NCBI GenBank assembly: GCA_004431415.1
Contig: QPMI01000006.1
Location: forward strand, 1-32,268
DNA length: 32,268 nt
Direction: 5' to 3'
Origin: Cyanophora paradoxa
Taxonomy: Eukaryota; Glaucocystophyceae; Cyanophorales; Cyanophoraceae
Positions 10,693-18,320 of this stretch are shown here, piece by piece; the stretch's first letter is position 1, and every line of letters begins with the position of its first letter. The notes under the pieces are model-generated. The model saw only the letters and a program-made list of their open reading frames with translations. It did no database searches and had not been told where the DNA came from. The translations under genes were made by a program, and so were the position numbers.

Positions 10693-11447
10693 AATTCTCG
10701 TTGGGCCTGGCCGGCTTGGGCAGCCGCCAGAGCAAGGCCCTGAAAAACTTCTGCGAAGCTTAAGCACCGCACATTTTTTCGCCAGCCCCCGGCCTTCTGC
10801 ACAAGCGCCGGAGTGTCGCTGTAGTTTAGCGGCCAGTATACCTGCCATGAGCGGGCTGTACATTTGTACATTTATACATAAACTCTTGACGTCGGGGACG
10901 ACGTTTTCCGAGAAGAGGAGTGGGGAATCTAGGGATGCGCGGGGAAGGGGGGGGGTAAGGGAAAGGGGATGGCCCGAGGGGGCGGGGGGTCGAGGGCGGC
11001 CGCGGCGGTCACGCCCGGCGCCGAAGGGGGGGGGGGAGGGGAGGGGGAGGGGAAGGGGAGGTGGGGGCGGGGCCAGGTCTGGGGATTAGGGATGCGGGGG
11101 AAGGGGGGGAGAAGGGAAAGGGGGGGGGGGAATGTGCTGCCTTTTCTTGGAGGGGGGATGGAGGGGAGGGGGAGGGGAAGGGGCGGCCTAGGGGAGGGGG
11201 AGGGGGCCTAGTCCTCCCCCTTTTACCCTCGCAACCTTCTAGAAGAAAGGGAGTCCGAGGGGCCCGCGGGACGAGACGAGGGCCGAGAGCTTCGAATTCT
11301 AGAGGGGCCCTTGGGAGCTAGGAAGCCCGGGGCTGCCCCCGCTCGAGCTCGGCTCGAGCACTCGCGCTCACCTTTATCAGCTCCTTTAGCACTCGCGCCG
11401 AGCACTCTCGAGCTCGGCTCGAGCACTCGCGCTGACCCGCGCCGCAG
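10693..11447. other. Gap between gag and the host exons, repeat-rich
   Basis: Immediately after gag there is no pol coding sequence. At about 10813-10844 lies a sequence resembling the 5' half of a tRNA (GTAGTTTAGCGGCCAGTAT). A purine tract follows at 10940-11215. Next comes a direct repeat of about 30 bp starting CTCGAGCTCGGCTCGAGC (near 11342 and 11408). The inversion breakpoint proposed for this region would lie somewhere here. Confidence 0.5.
10940..11215. repeat. Polypurine (G-rich) tract, inverted relative of 4028-4345
   Basis: Runs of GGGGAGGGG and GGGGAAGGGG dominate, interrupted near 11070-11098 by CCAGGTCTGGGG and GGATGCGGGGG. The interruption matches the reverse complement of the one in the C-rich tract at 4028-4345. 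The sequence CGGTCACGCCCGG nearby (around 11007) is the complement of CCGGGCGTGACCG found at about 37 and 4350. Confidence 0.75.
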
Positions 11448-13364
11448 CTCCTTCATCAGCCAAGTCTTCCCCGACGCGCTGGGTCTCGGAGCTGGCGCCG
11501 CCGGCGCGGCCACGGCCACGGCCGCGGAGGAGGAGGACGAGGGAGCCGACCCGCGGCTCGCCCTCAACACCTCCGCCAACGCCGGCGGCGCCGCCGGCGC
11601 GGCCGGTGCCGGGGCGGAGCCGGCGGGCCGCGCGCCCCCCGCCCCCGCCTCGACCGGCTGGTTCGGGCTGCGGAGGCGGCGCGCCGGGAAGAAGGACGCG
11701 GGCGAGCAGAAGGAGGGCGGAAAGCCACCGAAAGAAGGAGGCAAGCCCAAGGCGAAGGGGGAGGCGGGTGGGGAGGAGGAGAACGCGACGGCGCGGTTGC
11801 TGCGGGCCCTCCAGACGAAGTACCTCCTCGCCTTCTTCCTCATCGCCGGCATCTCCGCCGCCAACTTCGGTCCGCCCGTCCTCCCCGCCCCGCCCCGCGC
11901 CCCGCTCTCTTACGCCGGTGCGCGCCCCGGCAGGGCTCTGCTACACGTTCATCGACCGGGGCTCGAGCTACGGGACGGAGATTACGTGGAGCGCCAAGGA
12001 GCGCGCCCTCGTCCGCGGTCCGCCGGCGCCCCGCCCCCGCCTAGAGCTAGAGAGTTCTAAGCGGAAATCCGACGTCTCCTTTCCGACGCCTCTCTCCTCC
12101 GACGCCTCCCTCACCCGCGCTCATATTCTAGACCCGGAAATGTAAACGTATACGTAGAGCTGGTTTCCTTGTATTTCAAATTCCGTTCCGTTCTGATCCG
12201 ATCCGATCCGCGCAGAGCTCGTGTTCTACGCGAACGAGCTCATGTACGGGGACGGCGTCGTCGGCGGGCGGGGCGCCGCCCTCGCCGCCTTCGCCGCCCG
12301 CCTCGAGGAGCTCCGCGCCGTCGAGTTCGGGTGCGCCGAAAGCAGAGCAGAGCGGAGCAGGGCAGGGCAGGGCAGGGCAGGGCAGGGCAGGGCTCGCAAT
12401 TGCTGGGCCGTGAAGGCTCTGCTGACGGCTCCGGCCCGCGCCAGGCTGCGCTTCGGGAACGCGAGCATGGGCCTCCCCGGGGACAGCACGCGCTACCCCG
12501 CCCGCTCCCGCATCCTCTACCGTCCGCCCGCCCCTCCCGCCCTCTCGCTTCCGGCGCCGGCGCCGGCGCCGCGCCGGCGCCGACGCGCGCGCGCCACCGC
12601 AGAGGCGCCCTGCGTGTGGGACTCCGCGACGGGCGTCTCGCGGGAGGGCTGCACCCCCGCCGAGATCAGCGAGGGCGCATACGTACGCGTGCGCCCCGCC
12701 CTCCCGCCGCGGCTGACCGTCGGACGACCCTTTGACCTCCGGGGCCCCTCGCAGTACGACTTCGGCGTGACGACTATCCTGCAGGCGCGCGCGGGCAGAT
12801 CTAGAACCGAGCCTACTTCGCCGCAGCCTCCGCTGACCCGGCCCCGCCCCGCCCCGCCCCGCCCCGCCCCGCGCCTCGCCCCGGCGCAGTTCTTCATGGA
12901 GAAGTGCCAGGACGTCTACAAGGAGTTCCGGTGCAGCGTTGAGGCGCGCGCCCCGCCCCTCGTTGGTTTAATTTATTTTAGGAGCGCGCCCCGCCCCGCG
13001 TCGATCTCTCTCGGCCGCCGACTCTCTCCGCTGCAGGACTGCGGGAGGGCGCCGGCGGGGGGCGCCTTCTCCACGACGGACGTGAGTCCGGGGGCCTTCG
13101 ACGCGTCGCGGCGCGTGGACCCCGCCCGCATCGCGGCGCGCACCAAGGTCCTCGACGAGCTCATCAACAGCGTGCGCCCGCGCGCCGCGGCCGCCCCGGC
13201 CCTGCCCAACCCCGCTCGAACTCCAATTTCACAATTTCGTACACAATTGATTTCGCGATTTCGCCGGGCGCGGCCGGCAGCGGCTGGACTCGTCGCTGGT
13301 GAGCGAGCTCGACGCCTTCGTCGACGAGGCCCTCTCCAGCAACGCCGTGCGCCCTTTCACGTAG
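11448..13364 (+). CDS. Host membrane-protein gene, 5' and central exons (split gene)
   Basis: Unrecognised family. GT...AG splicing in consistent phase gives exons 11448-11869, 11934-12017, 12216-12330, 12445-12521, 12603-12682, about 12755-12784, 12890-12937, 13037-13171 and 13281 to about 13346. The first exon begins at an acceptor, so the true start is upstream and not visible. It encodes a glycine/alanine-rich, then lysine-rich segment (GEQKEGGKPPKEGGKPK in part) and one transmembrane helix, YLLAFFLIAGISAANF. The later exons encode a cysteine-containing, probably non-cytoplasmic domain (LCYTFIDRGSSYGTEITW, FFMEKCQDVYKEFRCS, DCGRAPAGGAF). Read through, the last exon stops at TAG 13362-13364. 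However, the GTGCGCC at 13347 matches the gene's other donors, so the normal transcript probably spliced onward to the exon now at 8452-8267. The 12755-12784 exon would need a GC donor, or else be only 12 nt. Confidence 0.6.
12351..12392. repeat. GGCAG microsatellite inside an intron
   Basis: About seven tandem GGCAG units lie in the intron 12331-12444 of the membrane-protein gene. Each unit carries an AG, yet the frame is only preserved by using the CAG at 12442-12444. Confidence 0.8.
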
Positions 13365-13383
13365 TATTAGAGGAGCTGGTGCT

Positions 13384-13693
13384 TGTCGCGTGCGGGATTA
13401 GTAGTGAAGCACGCGGGGAGGCTCCCGGTCGAGCGTGGCTCGACGGGGCTCAGTGGATCACGAGGGATCGCTGTCGCTTCTGTAGTATTGCAAGTAACAC
13501 TGTATCCCTAATGAATGATGCGTACCCGGACAGGCCCGGCGTACCCGTAGTAGCTATAATAAGAGGTGGCCGAGGCGTACTGACGCCGACGTCGGCCCTA
13601 GCAGCACGTAGGCTGCACTAGCAACTAGCAGCACGAAGGCTGCACTATCTAGCTCCGCTGAGCTCCGCATGCACGATAATCATGCATGCGACA
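13384..13693 (-). mobile_element. Long terminal repeat, copy 2 (inverted; 3' LTR by context)
   Basis: This is the reverse complement of 8777-9086 over all 310 bp, with no difference found by eye. Its left flank is GTGCT, matching the AGCAC left of copy 1 after inversion. On the minus strand, the bases just upstream of the LTR (13707-13694) read CCGAGTGGAGGAGT. This is a purine-rich tract like the polypurine tract that precedes a 3' LTR. The LTR lies 20 bp after the TAG of the split host gene. Confidence 0.82.
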
Positions 13694-15145
13694 ACTCCTC
13701 CACTCGGAAGGCCACGTCCTCGTGGGCTAAGTACCACGGAAATCACTACAAGCAAGCATATTTACAAGGTTTCGCGGCAGGACACTGCCGGGAATAAAAG
13801 ACCGGAAGCCGTATTTACAGAATCGCGAATTTCGCGCACGCCGGCTGCTCGACTGCCGGGAATTGAAAATAGACGAGTGGCCGGCTACTGCCGGGAATTG
13901 AAGAAGACCGCTAGCCGGTTGAGGCTATTTACATCGCAAAACCATCGAATCTCTAACGCAAAGCCAAGAGCTAATCGTATAAATCATTTACCAAATTCTA
14001 AATGTAAAACCGAGTCAAGGGGGCGGCAGCATGCCGCAAATAATCGTCCGTCTCCGGCCCAGGGGGCCAAGGTCAAGCTTCGAGCCGGCGGCTCAGGGAG
14101 ATGAGGAATTGGTTTGTACATTGGATGTCTTTCCACAGCGGGCTTTCGCCCAGATGCCATGCAAGCCCCGCGAGAGCACGCCGCAGATGCGCACGCAAGG
14201 AGCAGCGCGGGGCGACACGGCGCGCAAGGCAGCGCACGGCCCCCTCCGGTGTGCCCCTCAACCGCGACGCGGTCGAGTGACCCAAGTGCGAGCTGCGCTG
14301 AGCTCCACCCAGGCGAGCACCCCTTAGGCTCTCGCAGTGGTGAAGTACAGGCGATCGGATCGGCGGGGATTCAACCGTGCCGACGAGGGTAGAGCCGGCT
14401 TTGGGACCGGGTACGGTACCGCTCACAAGAGTGCATTCCGGTTTTGCCGCACGCGGCGCCGAGCACCCCTGCCCGAGCCCGTGACTTCCATCTAGGAGAG
14501 AAGAGCCAGCACCGAGCGTCCCCGATGTGGATTCTCATGCATGAGAGACGTTGAGCTCTCGTCGTCGCGCACGGGCCTTGAGCCGGCCGACCGCCCATTC
14601 ACTGGGACTTTGATTCAAGATAGGCCTAGGGGTCGTCAAGCCCCAGGGGTCGTCAAGCCCCGTTGCGCCGTTCTCGCGATCGTCAGGAACGCGCCAGGAT
14701 CGGGGTCGTCGAGCCCCGCCGCTCACTACGGGCGGAGGGCAAGTCTGCCCGTCGCGTCGCTCGACGCCGAGTCGAAGCGCGCCGCCTGGATGCCAACTGA
14801 ACGGGCGTCCCCAGGACTTCATTCGCTCACAATGGGCGGGGCGATAATGCCCGTCACGCGCTCGGCTCGGGGCCGCAGCGCGCCGCCTGGATGCCAACTC
14901 GGCGGGCGTTACCAGGACTTGAATTCAATTGCAATGAATTCATAATTGCCGGGCTCGCAATGGAGCCGTCGCTGCGCCAGGCTCGGGGCCAGTGCCAGCG
15001 GCCTGACCGTCTCGCGGAGCGCGCCGCGGGCCAGGACTTTGCTTCGGGCTCGAGCTTTCGAGGGCACCATGGCCTCAGGCTCGCCCTTCTTTGGAGCTCG
15101 GAGGCTCACGAATTTTGCAGGGGCTCGAGAGGCCGCCTGTCAAGC
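13694..15145. other. Gene-poor, repeat-bearing region
   Basis: No gene is supported on either strand. The first bases may be the polypurine tract of the retrotransposon, and the next few hundred could be decayed element sequence, though no reverse transcriptase or RNase H motif is readable. Short repeats are ACTGCCGGGAAT at 13784, 13852 and 13887; GGGGTCGTCAAGCCCC twice near 14629-14661 and a variant near 14702; and GCCGCCTGGATGCCAACT at about 14781 and 14882 (101 bp apart). Confidence 0.5.
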
Positions 15146-15503
15146 TCAACGCGCGGCCAAGCGCTGGGCCGGCCACGTGCACGGGCGTCTCGCGATCGCC
15201 TCGGGCGTCGAGCTTTCTTTTACACATGACTGCCGCGAAGCCGTGGCGGCGGCGGCCGCCGCCGCGAATCTTTCGAAGGCTCTGCGAATCTCGCGGACGA
15301 CCCGTCGCGCCCACGGCGGGCCGCGCCCGCACTCCTCCAGGGCCAGGTGGAGCGCATGCGCCCTCATCTCGAGCTGGGCGCGCGGATGAACACGACATTA
15401 GAGCAGTAGCTCGAGACAATGGTACAACGAAATGACAAAATTAGAATGATCATGATCGACGTCAGACCTTCTTGGCGTGGTCGGCGAAATAGTCGAAGCG
15501 CGA
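15146..15503 (-). pseudogene. Partial paralogue of the 4515-6038 gene, cut by the viral insertion
   Basis: Two exons are homologous to the end of the 4515-6038 gene. Exon 15503-15468 encodes RFDYFADHAKK (RFDYFADRAKR in the other copy). After an intron (GTCTGACG...GCGCCCAG), exon 15373-15146 encodes LEMRAHALHLALEECGRGPP. Identity with the other copy is high up to the alanine run. The second exon then misses the SRQ-stop and reads through about 28 different residues to a stop at 15146-15148. Upstream, homology to the other copy stops at 15503, in the middle of the CESRFDYF exon, where the viral end begins. The remaining upstream exons may lie beyond the right end of the virus. Either an intact gene was disrupted, or a fragment was already a pseudogene. 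Confidence 0.7.
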
Positions 15504-15504
15504 G

Positions 15505-15599
15505 ACACATATTGAAAAACGAATTTAAATCCCTCGTTCATCTCGATCGCTTCGCGATCTCGATTCACTCTGGATTTAAATTCGTTTTTCAATATGTGT
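15505..15599. repeat. 95-bp palindrome at the viral terminus
   Basis: The arms 15505-15532 (starting ACACATATTGAAAAACG) and 15572-15599 are perfect 28-bp reverse complements. Within the 39-bp centre, GATCGC-TTC-GCGATC (15545-15559) forms a second perfect stem with the same centre, 15552. It sits within one or two bases of the host/virus breakpoint, as expected of a terminal hairpin or the end of a terminal inverted repeat. Confidence 0.9.
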
Positions 15600-15921
15600 T
15601 AATTTAACTACTAAAATACATATTTATCGATTAATTTCTTTAACTTTTTATGCAAACTTTGTATAAATTAATGCAAACTTTGTATTAAAAAATGATAAAC
15701 GCGTTTAATTTAATGCATATTCACGATTGATTCGATCGATATTATATCGATATATTATGTTCTTTGTCGATTACATATATAACTTCGATTGATTAACATT
15801 AAACTACTTAAAGAACGATATAATCGCGATTAATTCGCATAAATTCGCATAAATTCGCATAAACTCGATATATCTCTCTGGTATTGAAGTAGACCACCGC
15901 CCATTCTGTATCGAAAAACGC
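15600..15921. other. AT-rich viral leader, non-coding
   Basis: No gene is present. It contains two copies of ATGCAAACTTTGTAT (15650 and 15671), a cluster of ATCGAT/ATATAT words around 15730-15780, and a short tandem of AATTCGCATA units at about 15834-15870. The position next to the terminus and the strong AT content suit a terminal-repeat or replication-start region. This is inference. Confidence 0.55.
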
Positions 15922-16389
15922 AAAAAGTGTCACAGAGTTGCATCATGTCCAATTAAACAATCGATGGAATTGCGGATTTACATTTTTGCACCGAAAAAGT
16001 GTCACAGAGTTGCATTATGTCCAATTAAACAATCGATCAGATTGCGGGATTTTCTATTGGAATATATCGGAACTGCATCACGTCCAATTAAACAATCGAT
16101 GGAATTGCGGATTTACATTTTTGCACCGAAAAAGTGTCACAGAGTTGCATCATGTCCAATTAAACAATCGATGGAATTGCGGATTTACATTTTTGCACCG
16201 AAAAAGTGTCACAGAGTTGCATTATGTCCAATTAAACAATCGATCAGATTGCGGGATTTTCTATTGGAATATATCGGAACTGCATCACGTCCAATTAAAC
16301 AATCGATGGAATTGCGGATTTACATTTTTGCACCGAAAAAGTGTCACAGAGTTGCATGGTCTCCAATTGAACAATCGATTAGATTGCAT
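15922..16389. repeat. Seven-unit hierarchical repeat array (72/63 bp)
   Basis: The landmark TCCAATTAAACAATCGAT (with one variant, CAATTGAAC) occurs at 15948, 16020, 16083, 16155, 16227, 16290 and 16362, giving spacings of 72, 63, 72, 72, 63 and 72. The superunit 72+63+72 = 207 bp is present twice. Most units also carry AAAAAGTGTCACAGAGTTGCAT; the 63-bp spacing reflects a unit lacking AAAAAGTGTCACAG. All periods are multiples of three, which keeps several frames open. The open frames begin at TTG or inside a unit, and no promoter box precedes them, so I treat this as a non-coding iteron-like array, possibly a replication origin. Confidence 0.85.
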
Positions 16390-16497
16390 ATGTTCTATAA
16401 AACAGAATAATTGAGATCAAGTGTGACAGGTAGTATTCAAATGATATTCAGTAAGAGATAGTTTTGTTTTTGAGAAAGTCAGTAAGAGGGTGGAATG

Positions 16498-16609
16498 TCT
16501 GTGACGCCTGTGACGGCTGTGACGCCTGTTTTCAGAAGTCTGTCATTTTTGAAAATTTTAAAAAGTTTGAAAGTAGGTGTCACAGGCGTCACAGGCGTCA
16601 CACTCAATT
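16498..16609. repeat. Long GTGACGCC palindrome, copy 1
   Basis: The left arm is three tandem GTGAC(G/C)-type 9-mers (GTGACGCCT, GTGACGGCT, GTGACGCCT) at 16501-16528. The right arm, with their complements (GGTGTCAC, AGGCGTCAC, AGGCGTCAC), ends in ACTCAATTA near 16610. The central 42 bases (16536-16577) are identical to copy 2. It would form a long stem with an AT-rich loop. Confidence 0.85.
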
Positions 16610-16779
16610 AAATTAGGTGTCACAGCGAAATTGCAGACCATTTCCAGTAAGACAACTTCGCATTTTCGGAAAGGTGGATTAATGGATAGTGTTTTGTAGG
16701 TGTCAGAGGTGTCACAAGACGGATTTCAGTAAGACAAGAATATATTTTTGAATATCTCAGTAAGAGAAAGAGATTCCAT

Positions 16780-16903
16780 TTTTAATTGGGTGTGACGCCT
16801 GTGACGGCTGTGACGGCTGTTTTAAGAAGTCTGTCATTTTTGAAAATTTTAAAAAGTTTGAAAGTAGGCGTCACAGGCGTCACAGGCGTCACAGTCAATT
16901 AAA
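16780..16903. repeat. Long GTGACGCC palindrome, copy 2
   Basis: This has the same structure as copy 1 with a longer symmetrical edge, TTTTAATTGGG on the left and TCAATTAAA on the right. Arms of GTGACGCC/GTGACGGC repeats (16792-16820) are matched by GGCGTCACA repeats (16867-16894). The core 16827-16868 equals copy 1. Extra half-sites (GGCGTCACAGTCAATTAAA, GGTGTCACACCC) follow to about 16940. Confidence 0.85.
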
Positions 16904-17094
16904 GAGGCGTCACAGTCAATTAAATAGGTGTCACACCCGATTATCTGACCATTTTCAGTAAGACCATCTGAAATTCTGAATTTCTCAGTGTCAACTAACT
17001 CGGAAATCGCAATACTCTATGTTTCTCCGATTTCTCCAACCCTGAAAACACACCTGTTATTCTCTCATCTATCTCATGAGATACTCTCGTTTCG

Positions 17095-17117
17095 CCAAAA
17101 AATGACAAACGATTTCC
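17095..17117 (+). promoter_or_regulatory. Putative early-type promoter box before the 17138 gene
   Basis: CCAAAAAATGACAAACGATT lies 21 bases before the ATG at 17138. Near-identical boxes precede three other viral genes (22767, 23211, 25935), with a weaker one at 26183. The consensus is AAAAAATGACAAGCGATTT. Confidence 0.65.
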
Positions 17118-17137
17118 CATCATGCTGTAAAGGAAAC

Positions 17138-17404
17138 ATGCCGATTAACCAGCAATATCACAATTTCCATGGGACTTACATCTTGATTGTGAAAAGAATA
17201 CAAGATCATTATGAGATCTTTCAAGAGATGGGATTGCGAATTACAAGGAGATCAACTCTTTGTAGATTCTTGAAAAAGAATGGTGCTAAATGGGATAAGA
17301 CAATTCGCCGATGGTATACAGAAGATCGAAAGAGTCCCATTCTTAATATTTTCGAGACAGATGGGGAGTTCTTCTATCAGGATCGGTTTAATCATTACCA
17401 ATAG
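17138..17404 (+). CDS. Small viral protein of unknown function, 88 residues
   Basis: The frame is open from further upstream, but the ATG at 17138 (MPINQQYHNFHGTYILIVKR) is chosen because the promoter box lies just before it; several viral genes here also start with MP. The product is basic in the middle (ITRRSTLCRFLKKNGAKWDKTIRRWY) and ends with FNHYQ. The pattern of basic and aromatic residues would suit a small nucleic-acid-binding protein, but no family is recognised. Its stop overlaps the stop of the convergent penton-like gene by 17 bases. The upstream box groups it with the replication genes rather than the capsid genes. Confidence 0.55.
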   Translation: MPINQQYHNFHGTYILIVKRIQDHYEIFQEMGLRITRRSTLCRFLKKNGAKWDKTIRRWYTEDRKSPILNIFETDGEFFYQDRFNHYQ

Positions 17405-18320
17405 CCAAGAACTCTAACTGGAATGAGTTGTCAATTCCATTCATATCTACAAGATCACCATAATAATCGCGAAACTCAACTGTTAACTCTCTAATCACAA
17501 GGTTTCGATCGGTTATTTTTATGTATTCACTGTGCTCTCCACTGTGATAAACATACTGTCCAATATCTTTACTTAATTGCAATCTGAGAATCGCTCCTTG
17601 ATTCTGTGGTTGAGATTGTGGGACAATATTGTGGTTTGTAGCAAATGGGGAGAGTTCTTTAATGTGCATGTACAAGTACTGTTCTGCATTCATATCTGTC
17701 ATCTTGGCTGCTTCTAATTTGTAGTTTAAGCGAGATGCCTCGAATTCATATCCTGTGAATGTTATTCCCCATTGGGGATGGTTTGGGGTGATTGGTACTC
17801 CTGCAAAATATAGGAAATTCTCTGGGGCATATAAAGACCTTGCAGACTCTGGGAAATCGTAAATCTGTTCAGTGGAAGCCACCCACTCCACTGAACTCAC
17901 ACCAAGAAGTTTACCCAATCTCTGTGTAGATGCAACCATATCGAATTGAACATTACTGTAAAACTCCAATTTGTAGGAGGTAGGGTTGTAGTAGACCTTG
18001 AATGCATATGTGAGATTGTTGATCCCAGTAAAGGTGAAATTCAGACCATAATTATATGGACTGGTGACCCCGAAATGACCTTGATTTATGTAACCACTTG
18101 GGAGAAGGTAGACCTGCTTGGTTTCAGAGATGCCTTGGTAGTAGAATCTGACAAGAAGGTGGTCTGTTCCAATGGAGTTATAGATGCTGTTGGGGATCTC
18201 TGCATACAAAACTCGACATTCTCTTGGTTTGGTCACTGGGGTTGTGAGTGAAACCTTGTAGGAGTTTTCTATTTGTCCATCTGATCGGTCTCTGCTATCT
18301 ATATTGACCAGCCGAATCAT
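17388..18320 (-). CDS. Minor capsid (penton-like) protein 1
   Basis: This protein has 310 residues, with ATG at 18320. The N-terminus (IRLVNIDSRDRSDGQ, then SYKVSLTTPV and VLYAEIPNSIYNSI) follows a pattern I associate with minor capsid proteins of Polinton-like viruses and large DNA viruses. There, a short 'NIDSRDR' stretch leads into a beta-strand-rich domain with 'L..aEIPn..YNI'. The rest is rich in alternating hydrophobic and aromatic residues (YNYGLNFTFTGINNLTYAF), consistent with a jelly roll, and ends VELEF/QLEFLAIGND-like. In this family such proteins occupy the capsid vertices. It is divergently transcribed from a second gene of similar layout (18349) across only 28 bp. No catalytic motif is seen. 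The assignment rests on pattern and neighbourhood, not on alignment. Confidence 0.65.
   Translation of the reverse strand: MIRLVNIDSRDRSDGQIENSYKVSLTTPVTKPRECRVLYAEIPNSIYNSIGTDHLLVRFYYQGISETKQVYLLPSGYINQGHFGVTSPYNYGLNFTFTGINNLTYAFKVYYNPTSYKLEFYSNVQFDMVASTQRLGKLLGVSSVEWVASTEQIYDFPESARSLYAPENFLYFAGVPITPNHPQWGITFTGYEFEASRLNYKLEAAKMTDMNAEQYLYMHIKELSPFATNHNIVPQSQPQNQGAILRLQLSKDIGQYVYHSGEHSEYIKITDRNLVIRELTVEFRDYYGDLVDMNGIDNSFQLEFLAIGND

Larger units (their letters stand above)
16449..16963. repeat. Six dispersed CAGTAAGA motifs
   Basis: The octamer CAGTAAGA, nearly always after a pyrimidine, occurs on the + strand at 16449, 16480, 16645, 16727, 16758 and 16956. It lies between and around the two GTGACGCC palindromes, in a non-coding region. 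All copies point the same way. The function is unknown; it may be a binding site or part of an untranslated RNA. Confidence 0.75.

Noticed and set aside
12221-13621. 466-residue continuous + frame running into the LTR
   Set aside because: It contains real exons but also introns with microsatellites, and its last 85 residues are the LTR read in frame. The same residues appear from 8849-9094 on the other strand.
8777-13693. A single 4.9-kb DNA transposon with 310-bp terminal inverted repeats
   Set aside because: The ends look like LTR ends (TG...CA), gag and a polypurine-like tract flank them appropriately, the outer flanks show no duplication, and the duplicated GTGCT lies on the left of both copies, which fits an inverted LTR element rather than a TIR transposon.
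15938-16414. 158-residue repetitive open frame (HHVQLNNRWNCGF-type repeats) and a 148-residue frame over the same bases
   Set aside because: They start at TTG or within a repeat unit, and both stay open only because the repeat periods are multiples of three; there is no promoter box and no known domain. Kept as a repeat array.
15922-16903. CRISPR-like array
   Set aside because: The units are nearly identical through their whole length, with no unique spacers, and the context is a eukaryotic DNA virus.
16988-17137. Upstream ATG extension of the 17138 gene (50 extra residues)
   Set aside because: The promoter box at 17095 lies inside the extension, so the shorter start is favoured.
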